Positions 31,222 to 42,347 of a stretch of DNA of 64,000 nt are shown here, one piece after another. Origin of the DNA: Lonicera japonica (taxonomy: Eukaryota > Streptophyta > Magnoliopsida > Dipsacales > Caprifoliaceae); contig CM038471.1 in assembly GCA_021464415.1 (NCBI GenBank), forward strand, positions 15,662,422 through 15,726,421, in the 5' to 3' direction. The translations under genes and the position numbers were made by a program. Within the stretch, counting starts at the first letter, position 1, and each line of letters starts with the position of its first letter. The notes beneath the pieces are model-generated. The model saw nothing but the letters and a program-made list of their open reading frames with translations. It searched no databases and was not told the DNA's origin.

Positions 31222-33854
31222 TGAGATTATGGAGCTTGTGAAGTATCAAATCCCTTGAGTCAAGATTTCACCCAAGGAATTTGATTGAGCCCAGAAATTT
31301 CATTTCTAATCCCTTAAACAAGGCTCAATTAGCTTCTAGTTACCATCTAAAATCGAAAATTGCATGTAAATTCAGTTTAAGCATGAAAAGAAGGCATTGC
31401 ATTGTATTTTTGTGTTACTAAGCCATTTTGCAGGCCTAAAGTGGTTAAGAAACTGAAGTTGTATGCAATATAGAAGGTTGAAGGCAGAAAAGTGCAAGAA
31501 GAAGGTCCGAAGAACAATTCAATATCCATTCCGAGGACTGAGACGAGGAAAACTCCGCAAACTACCCTCAAATCACTAGCAAGAAGAGAATAGAAAGTCC
31601 CCAAGCATGAATGAAGTGAATTCAAATGTCCAAGAGTGATCCTAAAAGGAAAGAAGCTCAAACGAATTAATTCTGAAAGTTTTTGAGCAAAATCGAGAAC
31701 TGCCGTAATAAGCCCGAGGTTGTAACTGATCAAAGTTTTTCTACAATGAGAATTTGAAGAAATCTCTAGAAATATAAGTTGTAGATAATTAAATTACCTA
31801 CATGTAGGCGACAACGGTATGTCAATCGAAATTCGGAGCAGAAAGTTATGAGTAAATTAAAAGGCATCATAAAGAAAATGGGCCTAATTTTAGGCCCAAA
31901 TTCAATTTTAAGCCATGTTTCGGCCCGTTTCTTCAAGGATTACTAAAACCACGACTTGAGACACTTTGAAATGTATAAAAGGTCATATATCTCATATTTT
32001 AGGGTACACAATAATTTAGAATTGATTAGTAGAGAGGCAGAGAGCACCGTAACGTTCTTGGGAGAATTTTGCGTTGCATCTAACGATCAAACTTGAGTGT
32101 TTTTTCTTTTCTTTCTTCAAAATTGTTAGTTTAGTTTGTTTATGGCATATTGAGGGTGGACCATTGGTGTAATCAAGATTCAATTCATCATTATATCAAG
32201 TTTTAATTGCAATTGCTGTTCTTCATCCGGGTAAACCTTAGTTTTCTAATTTCTTCAATTTAATTTCTTTTAATCCTTTGTTTTCTTAGATATTCATATA
32301 TTAGTTGTTAGGATTCATATATATATTCTGGAATTAACCCTAAACCCACATTTTAAGGGCTGGTTCTAGGGTTTATAGACCCGTTTTGTCGATTTTTTGG
32401 TTTTTCATCAATTTATGCTAGTTTATCGTTCTATATTCAAATAGTTTATCGTTTTTCAATGCTATTCATATGTGATTCTTTATTCATCATAAGAAATCTT
32501 ATTTTCTATAAATTTTATGGTTTTAGTCGAAATTCATCAGTTTATGACCGTTTTGAGTTTTTTACCGTTTTAAGCGTAAAATCTTTGTTTTAAGTCGAAA
32601 ATGTGTAATTCCAAAGCCAAAAGTTTTCAAAATATGATTTTCTTCAATATTAAGTATGTGTCTCCGGTTTTTCATAATTTCAAAGCTGGTTTGCATGTTT
32701 AATTTAAATATGTCTAGCTAAATCGTTAGTTAGAGGTCTAGAGTGAAATATGCGAACTTAATCTTTGAATGTAATCCAATTTAGGTTTGAATCTGATTTT
32801 TTCATTGGTTATAGATCTCCTACTGAATGTATGAGTAGTTTCTTATCTTTTCAAGCCTGAGAAACATGTTTCCATAAGTTAGCTCAAAAAATCGATTTGA
32901 TTAAGAACCGTAAAACTGTCAATTCACAGATTTTTGCACCAAAATCCTAACGTGGCTGATTTAAGGACGGTCTTTATCCTCTAATTATTTAATTTAGTTT
33001 CATAAGTGAATTGGATGATTTGGCGCTGTTTTGGCATTTATTCACAAAAGTGCCGAGAAAGTGCTAGTTTTGACTTTCAACGTTCTTTTTAAGACGGATT
33101 TGACTTGAATCATGTTCAAGCATATTCAAACCTTAAGAGAGTGTTAAGCTACTGATTTTTGGAGATTTTAATCAACTTGGATTGTTTTTGTCACGCACTA
33201 GTGATACTAGGTCTCAAATTACACTTTTTCAAAATCAAAAAGCTTCACTATCGAATTCTATTGCTCAAATCTAGTTTATATGGTCTTTGTCACGCATGGG
33301 CTATGATATACTCGTAGTAGCAATACAATTGGATGGTTGGAAGGTCTAAGAGCTGTACTTTAGTGAAAAATCCTATTTAAACTTAAATTTAGATTACCCG
33401 ATTGAACTAGTTTTGTATTCCCTAGCTACGGATACCCCTAACGTTTGTTTCTTGTTGGTTTAAGTACATTTAATATTCTGTTTTGTTCAATTAGTACGCT
33501 GTTTTATTTCATTTATTTATTTTTAGTTCAATTGCATGTTCCCCTAGTGCATTTAGGAAGTCTTTTTGATAGAAAACTTGCGCTTGTGGATTCCCTTTAA
33601 TTTTGCACCATAGGACTAGATTTTCCTTTAGTTTTAGTTTAATTTAGTTAATAGTTTAATTTAGTTTCATTTTTCCTTTCCTATTCCTCATTTTAATCAT
33701 CTTTTTTTTCCTTTCCCTTCTTTCCGCTGAGAGAGATAACTAGAAGAAATAGGTTCCTTCCCTTCCCTGTGGTTTGACCCTGGACTTCCCAAGTATATTA
33801 TAACTTGACCGCTTGCACTTGGGCGTAATACTTCGCACTTTTTGAGCGTAGTCA
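31222..33854 (+). repeat. Athila 5' LTR
   Basis: 32185-33852 aligns with 56706-58354 along its length. The first ~960 bases have no counterpart at the 3' end, which is truncated. The end ..GTAGTCA falls just before the primer-binding site. The exact start is uncertain; the minus frame at 31377-31733 is a chance ORF. Confidence 0.75.
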
Positions 33855-33864
33855 AGCAAGATTT

Positions 33865-33882
33865 TGGCGCTGTTCCTGGGGA
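33865..33882 (+). other. Athila primer-binding site (tRNA-Asp type)
   Basis: TGGCGCTGTTCCTGGGGA is three mismatches from the TGGCGCCGTTGCCGGGGA motif of Athila elements, complementary to the 3' end of tRNA-Asp. Confidence 0.8.
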
Positions 33883-33970
33883 AGGTTAACGGTTCCATTT
33901 GTTTCTTTTTAGTTTCTTTCTTTTTTTTCTTTTCCATCCTAGGATTCTATATTAGGTCTCTTCTTAGTAT

Positions 33971-35267
33971 ATGAAACCTTGGCTTCGTGGTCCTAATAAT
34001 CGCATTTCAAGTAATCCTCTGTACGAGTACCGTGTCATTCTTGACAAGTACAAGTCAGACGACGAACCATCTCCATCACCTGAGTCTTCTAGTTCCACCA
34101 ATTCACTTCCACTTTCTTTTTCTTTTAATTCTTCGAGCGGTACTATCCCGTGGGCAGCTGAACGCCCGATGGCCGATCAAGACGTTGAAGAACAAGCTGC
34201 CGCATTTGCAGCAGCACAAGCAGCACGAGCAACTAATAATGGAGTCAACCAAGCAGTTCAAAAATCATAATCTTACTTTGCGTGAACTCCTACTTCCTGG
34301 CAGAAATGCTACTCCTTCTTGCATTAATTTTCCAAATGATGCAAATAATTTTTATTTCCGCAATGGCATGATTCAACTTCTACTTACTTATCATGGGTTT
34401 GAAAGTGAACAAGCCTACCTTCATATTCGAGAATTTGAGGATGTCTGTGCCACTTTGAGTGATCAGAACTGTTTTGAAGATACAATTAAGTTGAGGTTAT
34501 TTACTTTTTCCCTAAAGGACAAAGCTAAGACTTGGTTTATTTTTCTTCGTCATAGATCCATCAACTCATGGCAAGAACTCTAAGAACAATTTCTTAAGAA
34601 ATTATTTCCTTTACATCTTACTTCCAACTCAAATAAGGCAATTCAAAACTTCCTCCAGAAGGATGATGAAACACACTTCCAGTGTTGGGAGCGCTTCAAA
34701 GATCTTCTTAATTATTGTCCTCATCATGGTTATGAAAAGTGGAGAATCATCAGTTTCTTTTATGATGGTCTAGTTCCCTCCACTCGTCAGTTTGTTGAAT
34801 CAATGTGCAATGGGCAATTCTTAGGAAAGAGTCCTACAGATGCTGAAGGATATCTCGAATGGCTTTCTGAAGTTTCTCAGGAATGGGAACCGAGTGCTAA
34901 GGCAGGTATAACTAGAGCAAAGGTAGCACCAGCTGGTGTCTATCAACTGAAGGATAACGATGAAATCAGCGCTATGCTAGCTACTATTAGCCGAAAACTT
35001 GAATCTTTGGAATCAAAGAAAGGAGAACCAGTTCCTAAGCAGTTCGTGGAGCAAGCTTGCAGCATTTGCGACACACTTGGTCATCTCACTAGTGATTATC
35101 CGACCATCCCAGCTCTTAGAGAAGTATTGAACACTGATGTTAATGCTGTCATGGCAATTGACAAATCCAATTCTTATGGGGATCGATATAACCCATCTTG
35201 GAGGAACCATCCCAACCTCAGTTTCTCTGGTAACAACTATGAAGGGAACCCCATGAAACCTTCTTAA
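33971..35267 (+). pseudogene. Athila gag polyprotein (broken)
   Basis: It opens MKPWLRGPNN at 33971 with an acidic/Ser-rich N-terminus, shifts frame near 34250, and continues as the gag core: LRELLLPG, YFRNGMIQLL..YHGFESEQ and LRLFTFSLKDKAKTWF. A TAA interrupts it at 34581-34583. The same frame then carries the second half (CWERFKDLLNYCPHHGYEKW, FFYDGLVPSTRQFVESM), ending at a stop at 35265-35267. A CSIC..CDTLGH stretch near 35055-35085 resembles the partial zinc knuckle of the family. It would form the virus-like particle shell. One frameshift and at least one internal stop make it non-functional. Confidence 0.85.
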
Positions 35268-36133
35268 CCATTTCAGCAGCCCCAGTCTAATTTTCAACCA
35301 CCGCCACCACTTCAACCGTTCTATCAGCAATCTCAACCTCCAGTTAATTTTCAATCTCAACCTCAGAAGTATCAATAACCTCAAGGTTCGAGTCCTAATT
35401 CTTATATTCCACCGCATAGAAAAATCCCTGAGGAGAATTTGCAAGGCATGTTTCAATAGATGCTACAGACGATGAACCAGATGAAAGTTTCTATGAAGAA
35501 GATTGCTAGTCAGAATGATGCGATGGGGAAGGCAGTTTTCCCAGCCCAACCTCAGCCAAATCCCAAAGCCACTGATAATTCTTCTTCAGGCACTAAGCAA
35601 TATCAAGAGCAAGTCAAATCTATCACTACTTTGAGGAGTGGTAGAGTTATTGACAATCAAATAGAGCCACCTCCACCTGAATATGTTCAAATAAGAGGGA
35701 TGGAGGTAGAAAATGAAGAAGTTAAAACTGAGTAGTACATTTCTACTAAAGCTTTAAGAGAAGTTGAGATAGCTAAGGAAGCTGAAGCAGAAGCCGAGAA
35801 TATGAATGATGTCCCAGAAAAGAATAAAACTTTTATCATCACATTCCTGTTCCTTTTCCTCAAAGGTTGCAGAAGCCAGCTAAGGATAACCGTAATTATG
35901 AGATTCTTGATCTTTTTAAGCAAGTGAAGATCAACATTCCTCTTTTGGATGCGATCAAGCAAATTCCTTCTTATACTATGTTTCTTAAAGACTTGTGCAC
36001 CACAAAGAGAAGAGTCTCTGTTCAGAAGAAAGCATTTTTAGCTAATCAGGTGAGCTCGATCATTCAACATAATTTGCCAGCCAAGTACAAGGATCCTGGT
36101 TGTCCTACCATTTCTTGTTACATTGGTGATTAA
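35268..36133 (+). pseudogene. Athila gag-PR linker (broken)
   Basis: Pro/Gln-rich linker with stops at 35265, about 35377 and 35457, then ITTLRSGR at about 35628, a frequent landmark between gag and PR in Athila elements. A frameshift near 35850 moves to the frame of PFLDLFKQVKINIPLLDAI and FLKDLCTTKR, which precedes the protease. Confidence 0.75.
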
Positions 36134-36700
36134 AAGATTGAACATGCTCTCCTAGATCTTGGTTCTAGTGTGAACTTACTCCCGTATTCTGTTTATCAGC
36201 AGTTAGGTTTGGGTGAGTTGAAACCCACGAGAATTATCTTGCAGCTGGCTGATCATTCCGTGAAAGTCCCACGAGGAGTAGTTGAAGATATTTTGGTTAA
36301 GGTTGATAACTTTGTTTATCCAGTTGACTTTGTTGTTCTAGATACTCAACCTATGGTTAATATTGGTACCCATATTCCCATCATTTTAGGAAGACCTTTC
36401 CTTGCTACTATTAATGCTATTATCAGTGTTAGGAATGGTGTTAAGAAGCTTTCGTTTGGAAACATGACTCTCGATGTCAATATCTTTTCAATTCCTAGAC
36501 AGCCAGATTTTGAAAAAGAAGATATTCGAGAAGTCAGTTATTTGGATACAGTTCTGGAGAAATACTTTGGTTTGTTGCAATATGAGGACCCAATTGAGTC
36601 AACCTTGACTCATTCTTTTTCTAATTTTAAAACTTATTCTCCTATCGAGAAGGAGATAAGTAAAGCAATTTTTTTATCTCAATTCCAGCGAAGATGCTGA
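36134..36700 (+). pseudogene. Athila aspartic protease domain
   Basis: Retropepsin-like motifs are in order: ALLDLGSSVNLLPYS (active-site Asp; this lineage uses DLG where others use DSG), a LADHSVKVPRGVVEDI stretch and PIILGRPFLAT. The frame is open from 36134, but a TAA at 36131-36133 separates it from the preceding domain. It would process the polyprotein. The active-site motif looks intact, though it cannot be translated from gag without readthrough. Confidence 0.85.
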
Positions 36701-37410
36701 AAAATTCGAGACAGAGTAGTTCATGTGGACTGAACGTTTTGAAGAATTCCCTCCGAGTAATTCTTTAGTTATACCATTTGCGTTCGAAGCTCCCAAATTG
36801 GAACTTAAGTCCCTACCCTAAAAGCTAAAGTACGCCTTTTTAGGAGAATCTAAAACTTATCCTATCATAGTTTCAAGCAAGTTGAATTCCACTTAAGAGT
36901 CTGAGCTCTTGAAAGTTCTTAAGTTACACAAAGATGCTTTAGGATAGACAATAGCTGATCTGAAAGGTATAAGTCCCGATATATGTACTCATAAGATATA
37001 CCTTGAAGAAGATGTTAAGCCCTCTCGACAAATGCAGAGGATGTTAAATCCCAACATGAAAGAAGTAGTCCGCAAAGAAGTTCTTAAGCTCTTAGATGTT
37101 GGTATCATTTACCCTATCTCTGATAGCAAATGGGTAAGTCTTACTCAGGTTGTGCCTAAGAAATCTGGCATAGCTGTTGTTCCTAATGCTGAACGAGAGT
37201 TAATTCCTAGACGTGTTACCACTGGATTGCCCATGTGTATTGATTATCGCAAGCTTAACTTTGTAACCAGGAAAGATCATTTTCCACTCCCATTTCTTGA
37301 TCAATGTTATTCTGAATTGGGAAAAATGCCATTTCATGGTTACCCAAGGTATTGTTTTAGGTCATATTGTCTCAGCTGAAGGAATCCAAGTGGATAAGGC
37401 TAAATTGACC
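36701..37410 (+). pseudogene. Athila reverse transcriptase with the catalytic core deleted
   Basis: The N-terminal RT part is recognisable through several stops (YAFLGES, IADLKGISPDICTHKI, GIIYPISDSKWV, VPKKSGI, CIDYRKLN, RKDHFPLPFLDQ). At about 37310 the sequence jumps to a segment that normally lies after the active site (WEKCHFMV..GIVLGHIVS, in a different frame). About 130 residues that should contain the Asp-Asp active site are missing. The deletion is probably one event, since both sides keep family similarity right up to the junction. Confidence 0.85.
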
Positions 37411-38000
37411 TAATTGCTAATTTGCTAGTTCCCAAAACTGTCAAAGAGGTTCGGTCATTTCTAGGCCATGATGGTTCTTACAAGAGATTTATCAAAGACT
37501 TTAGTTCTATCTCTCGACCCCTATGTAACCTGCTTGCCAAGGATGCACCATTTGAATGGACTTCAGCGTGTCAAGAAGCTTTCAACAAGCTCAAGGAAAT
37601 GCTCACAACTGCACCCATTGTGTAACCACCCGATTGGAGCTTACCATTCGGGCTTATGTGCGACGCTAGTGATTATGCCATTGGAGTTGTCTTAGATCAA
37701 AAGAAGGATAAGAAGCCCCATGTCATTTACTACGCTAGCCGAACTTTAAATGATGCACAGTTGAATTATTCTACGACTGAGAAAGAGTTGCTAGTAATTG
37801 TATTTGCTTTAGATAAGTTTAGTTCTTATTTGGTTGGATAACCAATTGTCTGCTTTACTGATCATTTAGCAATTAAGTATCTTTTTATGAAGAAAGATGC
37901 AAAAGCAAGATTAATTAGGTGGATCCTACTGTTCCAAGAATTTGACTTGATTATCAAAGATAAGTAAGGAGTAGAGAATTTGGTAGCTGATCACTTATCT
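37411..38000 (+). pseudogene. Athila RNase H domain (interrupted)
   Basis: The connection domain EVRSFLGH..YKRFIKDFS leads to [32 protein letters not shown] and VADHLSRL, which carry the expected acidic active-site residues. In-frame stops occur at about 37622-37624, 37839-37841 and 37965-37967. Confidence 0.85.
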
Positions 38001-39386
38001 AGGCTCATTAGCGAAATTCGAGACAGAGACGATTTACCTATTCAAGATAATTTTCTAGACGAACAACTGATGGTTGTTCGTAATTTGCCATGGTATGCAG
38101 ATATTATGAATTATCTTGCCACAGGAAAGGTTCCTGATTGGCCTCGTCAAGAGCGAAATCAATTATTTACCTTGGTGAAGAATTTCTATTTTTATGATCC
38201 GTACTTGTATAAGTACTGTCCTGATCAGATATTCCGAAGATGTGTCCCAGCAGAGGAAGCTAAATCCATCATGTATGCTTGTTATGAAGCAGAATGCGGG
38301 GGCCATTTTCCTTTCCGCAAGATGGCTGACAAAATTCTACAATGTGGTTTCTATTGTCCAACTCTTTTCAAGGATGTGAAGAACCACTGTAGAATGTGCA
38401 CTCGCTGTTAAATGTTAGGTGCCAACTCAAGAAGAAATATGATGCCTCTAACTAATATCATGTTAGTTGAAATTTTTGACTGTTGGGGTATAGATTTTAT
38501 GGGGCCATTTTCTCCTTCGTTTGGGCACCAGTACATTCTTATCGCTGTCAAATACGTGTCTAAATGGGTCGAAGCCATTCCCATTAGAAATAATGATCAT
38601 TTCACGGTCATTACATTCCTTAAACAAAATATTCTTTTTAGGTTTGGTACTCCAAAAGTGATAATAAGTGATCAAGGCAGTCACTTCTGTAATAAACCGT
38701 TCGAGAAATTGGTGCGGCGTTACGGAGTGAATCACCGAGTCGCTTTGGCGTATCACCCACAGACAAACGGGAAAGCTGAACTAGCCAACATAGAGATCAA
38801 GAGAATTCTCAAGAAAATAGTCAATGTTAATCGAAAAGATTGGTCTATTCGATTGACAGATGCTTTATGGGCTTACCGAACTGCCTATAAGACGAGTTTG
38901 AATATGTCTCCTTACCGGTTGGTTTATGGTAAGGCATGTCATCTCCCTCTGGAGATTGAACATAAGGCATTCTGGGTTATTAAAGTTATGAACTTCGATC
39001 TTCGAGAGAGTGGTAAAGAGAGGAGCTTACAGCTGAATGAACTTAAAGAATTACGTCATGATGCGTATGATAATTCTAGAATTTTCAAGGAAAAGACGAA
39101 ATGTTTCCATGATCAGAAGGTCCCGAGGAAGAATTTTGAGCCCGAGCAAAAAGTTTTACTTTATGATTCAAGGCTCCACTTATTTCCTGGTAAACTCCGA
39201 TCAAGATGGATTGGTCTTTTCAAAATTCGTACAGTTTTTCCTTATAGAGCAATGGAATTGGAGAATCTAAAAGATGGCAGTACGTTTAAAGTCAATGGAC
39301 ATCGATTGAAGCCATTTTTAGAGAAGCTTGATGACAGTGAGCAAAGCATTGAGTTGGGGGAACCCAACTATAATGCTCCTGGATGA
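38001..39386 (+). pseudogene. Athila integrase
   Basis: The N-terminal zinc-binding region (CGGHFPF..HCRMCTRC) is followed by a TAA at 38409-38411. The core frame 38412-39386 is open and keeps the three acidic residues of the D,D-35-E site: [19 protein letters not shown] and the Glu in [11 protein letters not shown]. After [24 protein letters not shown] comes a basic C-terminal part with SRWIGLFKI and VNGHRLKPF. This is the best preserved Athila domain, but the stop splits it from the zinc finger, and the His of the HHCC motif is not clear. Confidence 0.88.
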
Positions 39387-39613
39387 TCGAGAAGATTTGC
39401 CAAACTTTGTATATTTTTGTTTATATCCTTTGTATATTCATTTTCATTTTCATTGTTTCGTGTGTTTCGCTATCATTCATGGTTAGTGATCTCAAATCCT
39501 AGTTCAAACTGCGTATCTTTTCAAATTTACACTGCGTATAAACTATCCCGGTTAATGCTCTGTAAATTGTTTTGCAACACAGGGACTGTGTCGTTCTGAG
39601 TTGGGGGAGGGAG
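39353..39613 (+). other. Internal polypurine-like TTGGGGGA tracts
   Basis: TTGGGGGAA at 39354-39362 and TTGGGGGAGGGAG at 39601-39613 follow integrase. The same motif recurs at 41441-41454 and at the true 3' end (56677-56686). Confidence 0.65.
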
Positions 39614-40228
39614 AAACCATTAAATTCTATGCATTTAATCGTTCTATAGCGTTTTCACGAATTCAAGGAAATTATTTATTTATTTATTTTTATTTTATTT
39701 TGATTTTGGCTTTTTGGAACATCAGCCGGTACACGAAGCTGTCGGCTGTGGTCAACCACATTGAGCTAGGACGCCAAGAGGCCACAATGCAGATGAGTTC
39801 GAGAATTCTAAGGAGAGCACTGAGGTGGAGTCAGATGGTGATGGAGGAGATTACCGGGAGATAGCAGATGACTCAACTGGCCCATCGACTAGTTAGGTTA
39901 GGGATTAGGATTTCCTTGTGTTCTATGTTTAGATCTCGTAGGCCTAGCTTTTTGCTTTAGGGAGGTGTTTACTTTTTATGTGTTTCATTTTGAACTTATT
40001 TGATTTATTTACATATATATATGTCTTGTTCGAATGAAATGTGATGCTCCTATTGTTGTTGTATATTTATTTTCATTTTCATTTTGATTATCTGCTTACC
40101 TACATTTCATCTGCGCTAATTGTTTATCTAGATCCATTTTGTGAAGCTATTTAGATACATTTCAAGCATCTTAAAACCAATGTCGTCTAGTTATTCCTCT
40201 TTCGCCACATAGCACATCATCTCAAGAC
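39614..40228 (+). other. Athila 3' region, noncoding
   Basis: No ORF over 90 codons matches a known family. It separates integrase from the downstream ORF. Confidence 0.4.
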
Positions 40229-40879
40229 ATGAGTTTGGATAGTTTGCATATGTTAGGGCTAGATACAGATGCCCCTGATCACAGTAATCTAAACATTTCG
40301 CCAGTTTCAAATTCATTTGAGAACCCAGCGGGTGTCAATCAGTTTACTCGTGATCCATTCGCATTTCGAAAGAATTTGTCTAAAAATGATGAAAAGTGTG
40401 AGGGAGGTGAAAATAACTACATAGACATTGATGTTGAGGTGTACGAGGATAGTGAATCAGGTGAAGAGGTTAAAAGTAAATGGAAGTCAAGTCAATCTAC
40501 ATCAGTTGCAACTAAAGATCAATCTGATTATGACCCTACTGAGCCATCTGACTGGGAGTCTGACGAACACATGGAGGAAGCTGATCAGCCTGAGAAGGAG
40601 CAATCTAACTCACCTGAAAGAGCTCCTTCGCGCGTTGAAGTAAAACGTTCTTGGCCAGCTAAGTTCATCGAAGTGGCTGAGGTAAAGAAGATGAAGTTGT
40701 TTGACCCATCAGAACATGATGAGGAATCTGATCCTTCTGAAGATTCTGAATTTGGAAACAGTAACAGTGAATCTTATGGCTCCAGTTCCAAAAGCAGTAA
40801 TGACGAGTCTGACAATGAGAGTTCAAGCGATTCATATTGGTGGTTTATTCACCTAATTCATTTGATGCTGGTCAAATGA
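40229..40879 (+). CDS. Athila downstream ORF, acidic N-terminal part
   Basis: A 216-codon open frame lies between integrase and the 3' LTR, where Athila elements may carry an env-like or other extra ORF. It starts MSLDSLHMLGLDTD and is dominated by Asp, Glu and Ser (DPTEPSDWESDEH and a long D/E/S run near the end), with a basic KRSWPAKFIEVAEVKK patch. I see no signal peptide, coiled coil, transmembrane segment or fusion-peptide-like stretch, so an envelope role is not supported. A frameshift near 40855 seems to separate it from the next frame. The family is not recognised. Confidence 0.5.
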   Translation: MSLDSLHMLGLDTDAPDHSNLNISPVSNSFENPAGVNQFTRDPFAFRKNLSKNDEKCEGGENNYIDIDVEVYEDSESGEEVKSKWKSSQSTSVATKDQSDYDPTEPSDWESDEHMEEADQPEKEQSNSPERAPSRVEVKRSWPAKFIEVAEVKKMKLFDPSEHDEESDPSEDSEFGNSNSESYGSSSKSSNDESDNESSSDSYWWFIHLIHLMLVK

Positions 40880-41223
40880 TGCCGTACAAGGCAGCGAAGA
40901 GAAAGTTTTTCCCATTAGAAGATACCATCGATGTAGAGACTCCGTACCACTTACATCCATAAGATCAGATGTACGTGTGGGACGACATATTCAAATTTGT
41001 TTACCCAAAAGTGGACCTTGAAGCTCACAAAAGAAGGATGGTGGGTAGAATGGTCTGTTCGACGTTCTACAAAGGCGAGCTGAGAATCATAAAACCTACA
41101 TTATGGGTTGTTGATTTACATGAAGAGGGCAGGAGAAATTATGTTGGATCTTTCGAGATTTGGGGTATTACAGTCTTTGTCTGGCTCAGCCACCGCCTGG
41201 ATCGTACGTATAGCAGAAGGTAA
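40855..41223 (+). pseudogene. Athila downstream ORF, C-terminal part
   Basis: In the next frame the text continues SPNSFDAGQMMPYKAAKRKF to HLHP, a TAA at about 40960, then MYVWDDIFKFVYPKVDLE, KRRMVGRMVCSTFY and a terminal WLSHRLDRTYSRR. Length and composition suggest a folded domain following the acidic part, giving an ORF of about 330 residues before decay. I do not recognise the family. Confidence 0.45.
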
Positions 41224-42347
41224 GTAAGGTAAGTAGGTAAGTAGTTTAGGATTTTTCTTTTATTTCTTTTCCTTTTTGTTTATTTTTAGTTTTTCGTAGA
41301 ATTTTTGTTGCTAACATGCAGATTTTTAGAGATATAAAGCCGCTCTCAGGTATATCTTCCATTTTACTCATTTATTTCAGTCCCTTGCATCCATGCTTTT
41401 ATGCTTATTTTGTAACATTGAGGACAATATTGGATTTTAGTTGGGGGAGGGGAGATCTGTGGTCAAATTTTTTTCGAAAAGCCTGTATGCAAGTAACTTA
41501 GGATAGTTGTTTTGCTTTATTTTCATTTTCTTTTTTAAAAAAGAAAAAATCTGAGATTGCCAGTTTAAATCTTCCCATCTAGTTCTGTTTTGCTTTCTCT
41601 CATTGGGCGACGACGCATTCATGAATTGATTTAGTATATGGCGTAGTATTAGATAAACTAGAGAAGTTTTTTTTTTTTTTAATCTTCTTGTAGTTCAAAA
41701 GATGCATGCTAAGTTGAATATATTTGTTCGTGCATTTTTCGACATTGCTTGATATTAGACTGATAGATCTTGATTAGTGAAATACTCTGTTCAAAATTAA
41801 AGTGGAGACTATATAGTCGTGAGGTTTTGAACCATTCTTTCATATTTGAGAGCTATATATATAAACTCTGATTCCTCAAAAGCGTTTTACAAATTGACTG
41901 AGTCTCTTAAATTTCAATCTCAATTCAGTTTTATAAAGGTAAGTCCATGAGATGCTAAATTATAAAATGCCTTGTAGTTATGTGAATTTAGAAGCTAGAA
42001 GCTATGGAAATGATATAGGCCATCTTTGTTTTAGCCACTAGCCTTAGCCTGTCCTTACATTCTATCCATAGCAACCCTTTTGAAGCCTGAAGCCTTGTTT
42101 TTATTGTTACACCTAAAGTTAAACTCGAGCCAGTACCATAAATTCCACACTCTTGGCTCGTCTGTGCAAAAGGCTCAAAAGTAGAGGCATAGTGAAGTAT
42201 GTTGATCTGAAAAGAGAGTAGAAAAAACAAAGAATGGAAAGTTTGAACTGAAAAATGGATATGCTTATGTTTATTGAAAATGCAAATTGAAGGTTGTATG
42301 CAATAGAATGAGAATGTGGGTATTAACGTAAAGAGAAAGGGCCGAAA
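41224..42347 (+). other. Athila 3' noncoding region, left of the nested element
   Basis: A GAGGACAATATTGGATTTTA stretch precedes TTGGGGGAGGGGAG (41441-41454), an arrangement I associate with Athila 3' regions. No coding sequence is seen. The sequence is cut at 42348 and resumes at 55866. Confidence 0.55.

Noticed and set aside
31377..31733. 118-codon minus-strand ORF
   Set aside because: Lies in the Athila LTR with no motif and no start context; chance frame.
40229..41223. Calling the Athila downstream ORF an envelope gene
   Set aside because: Position alone is not enough; no signal peptide, membrane anchor or fusion-like segment is visible.
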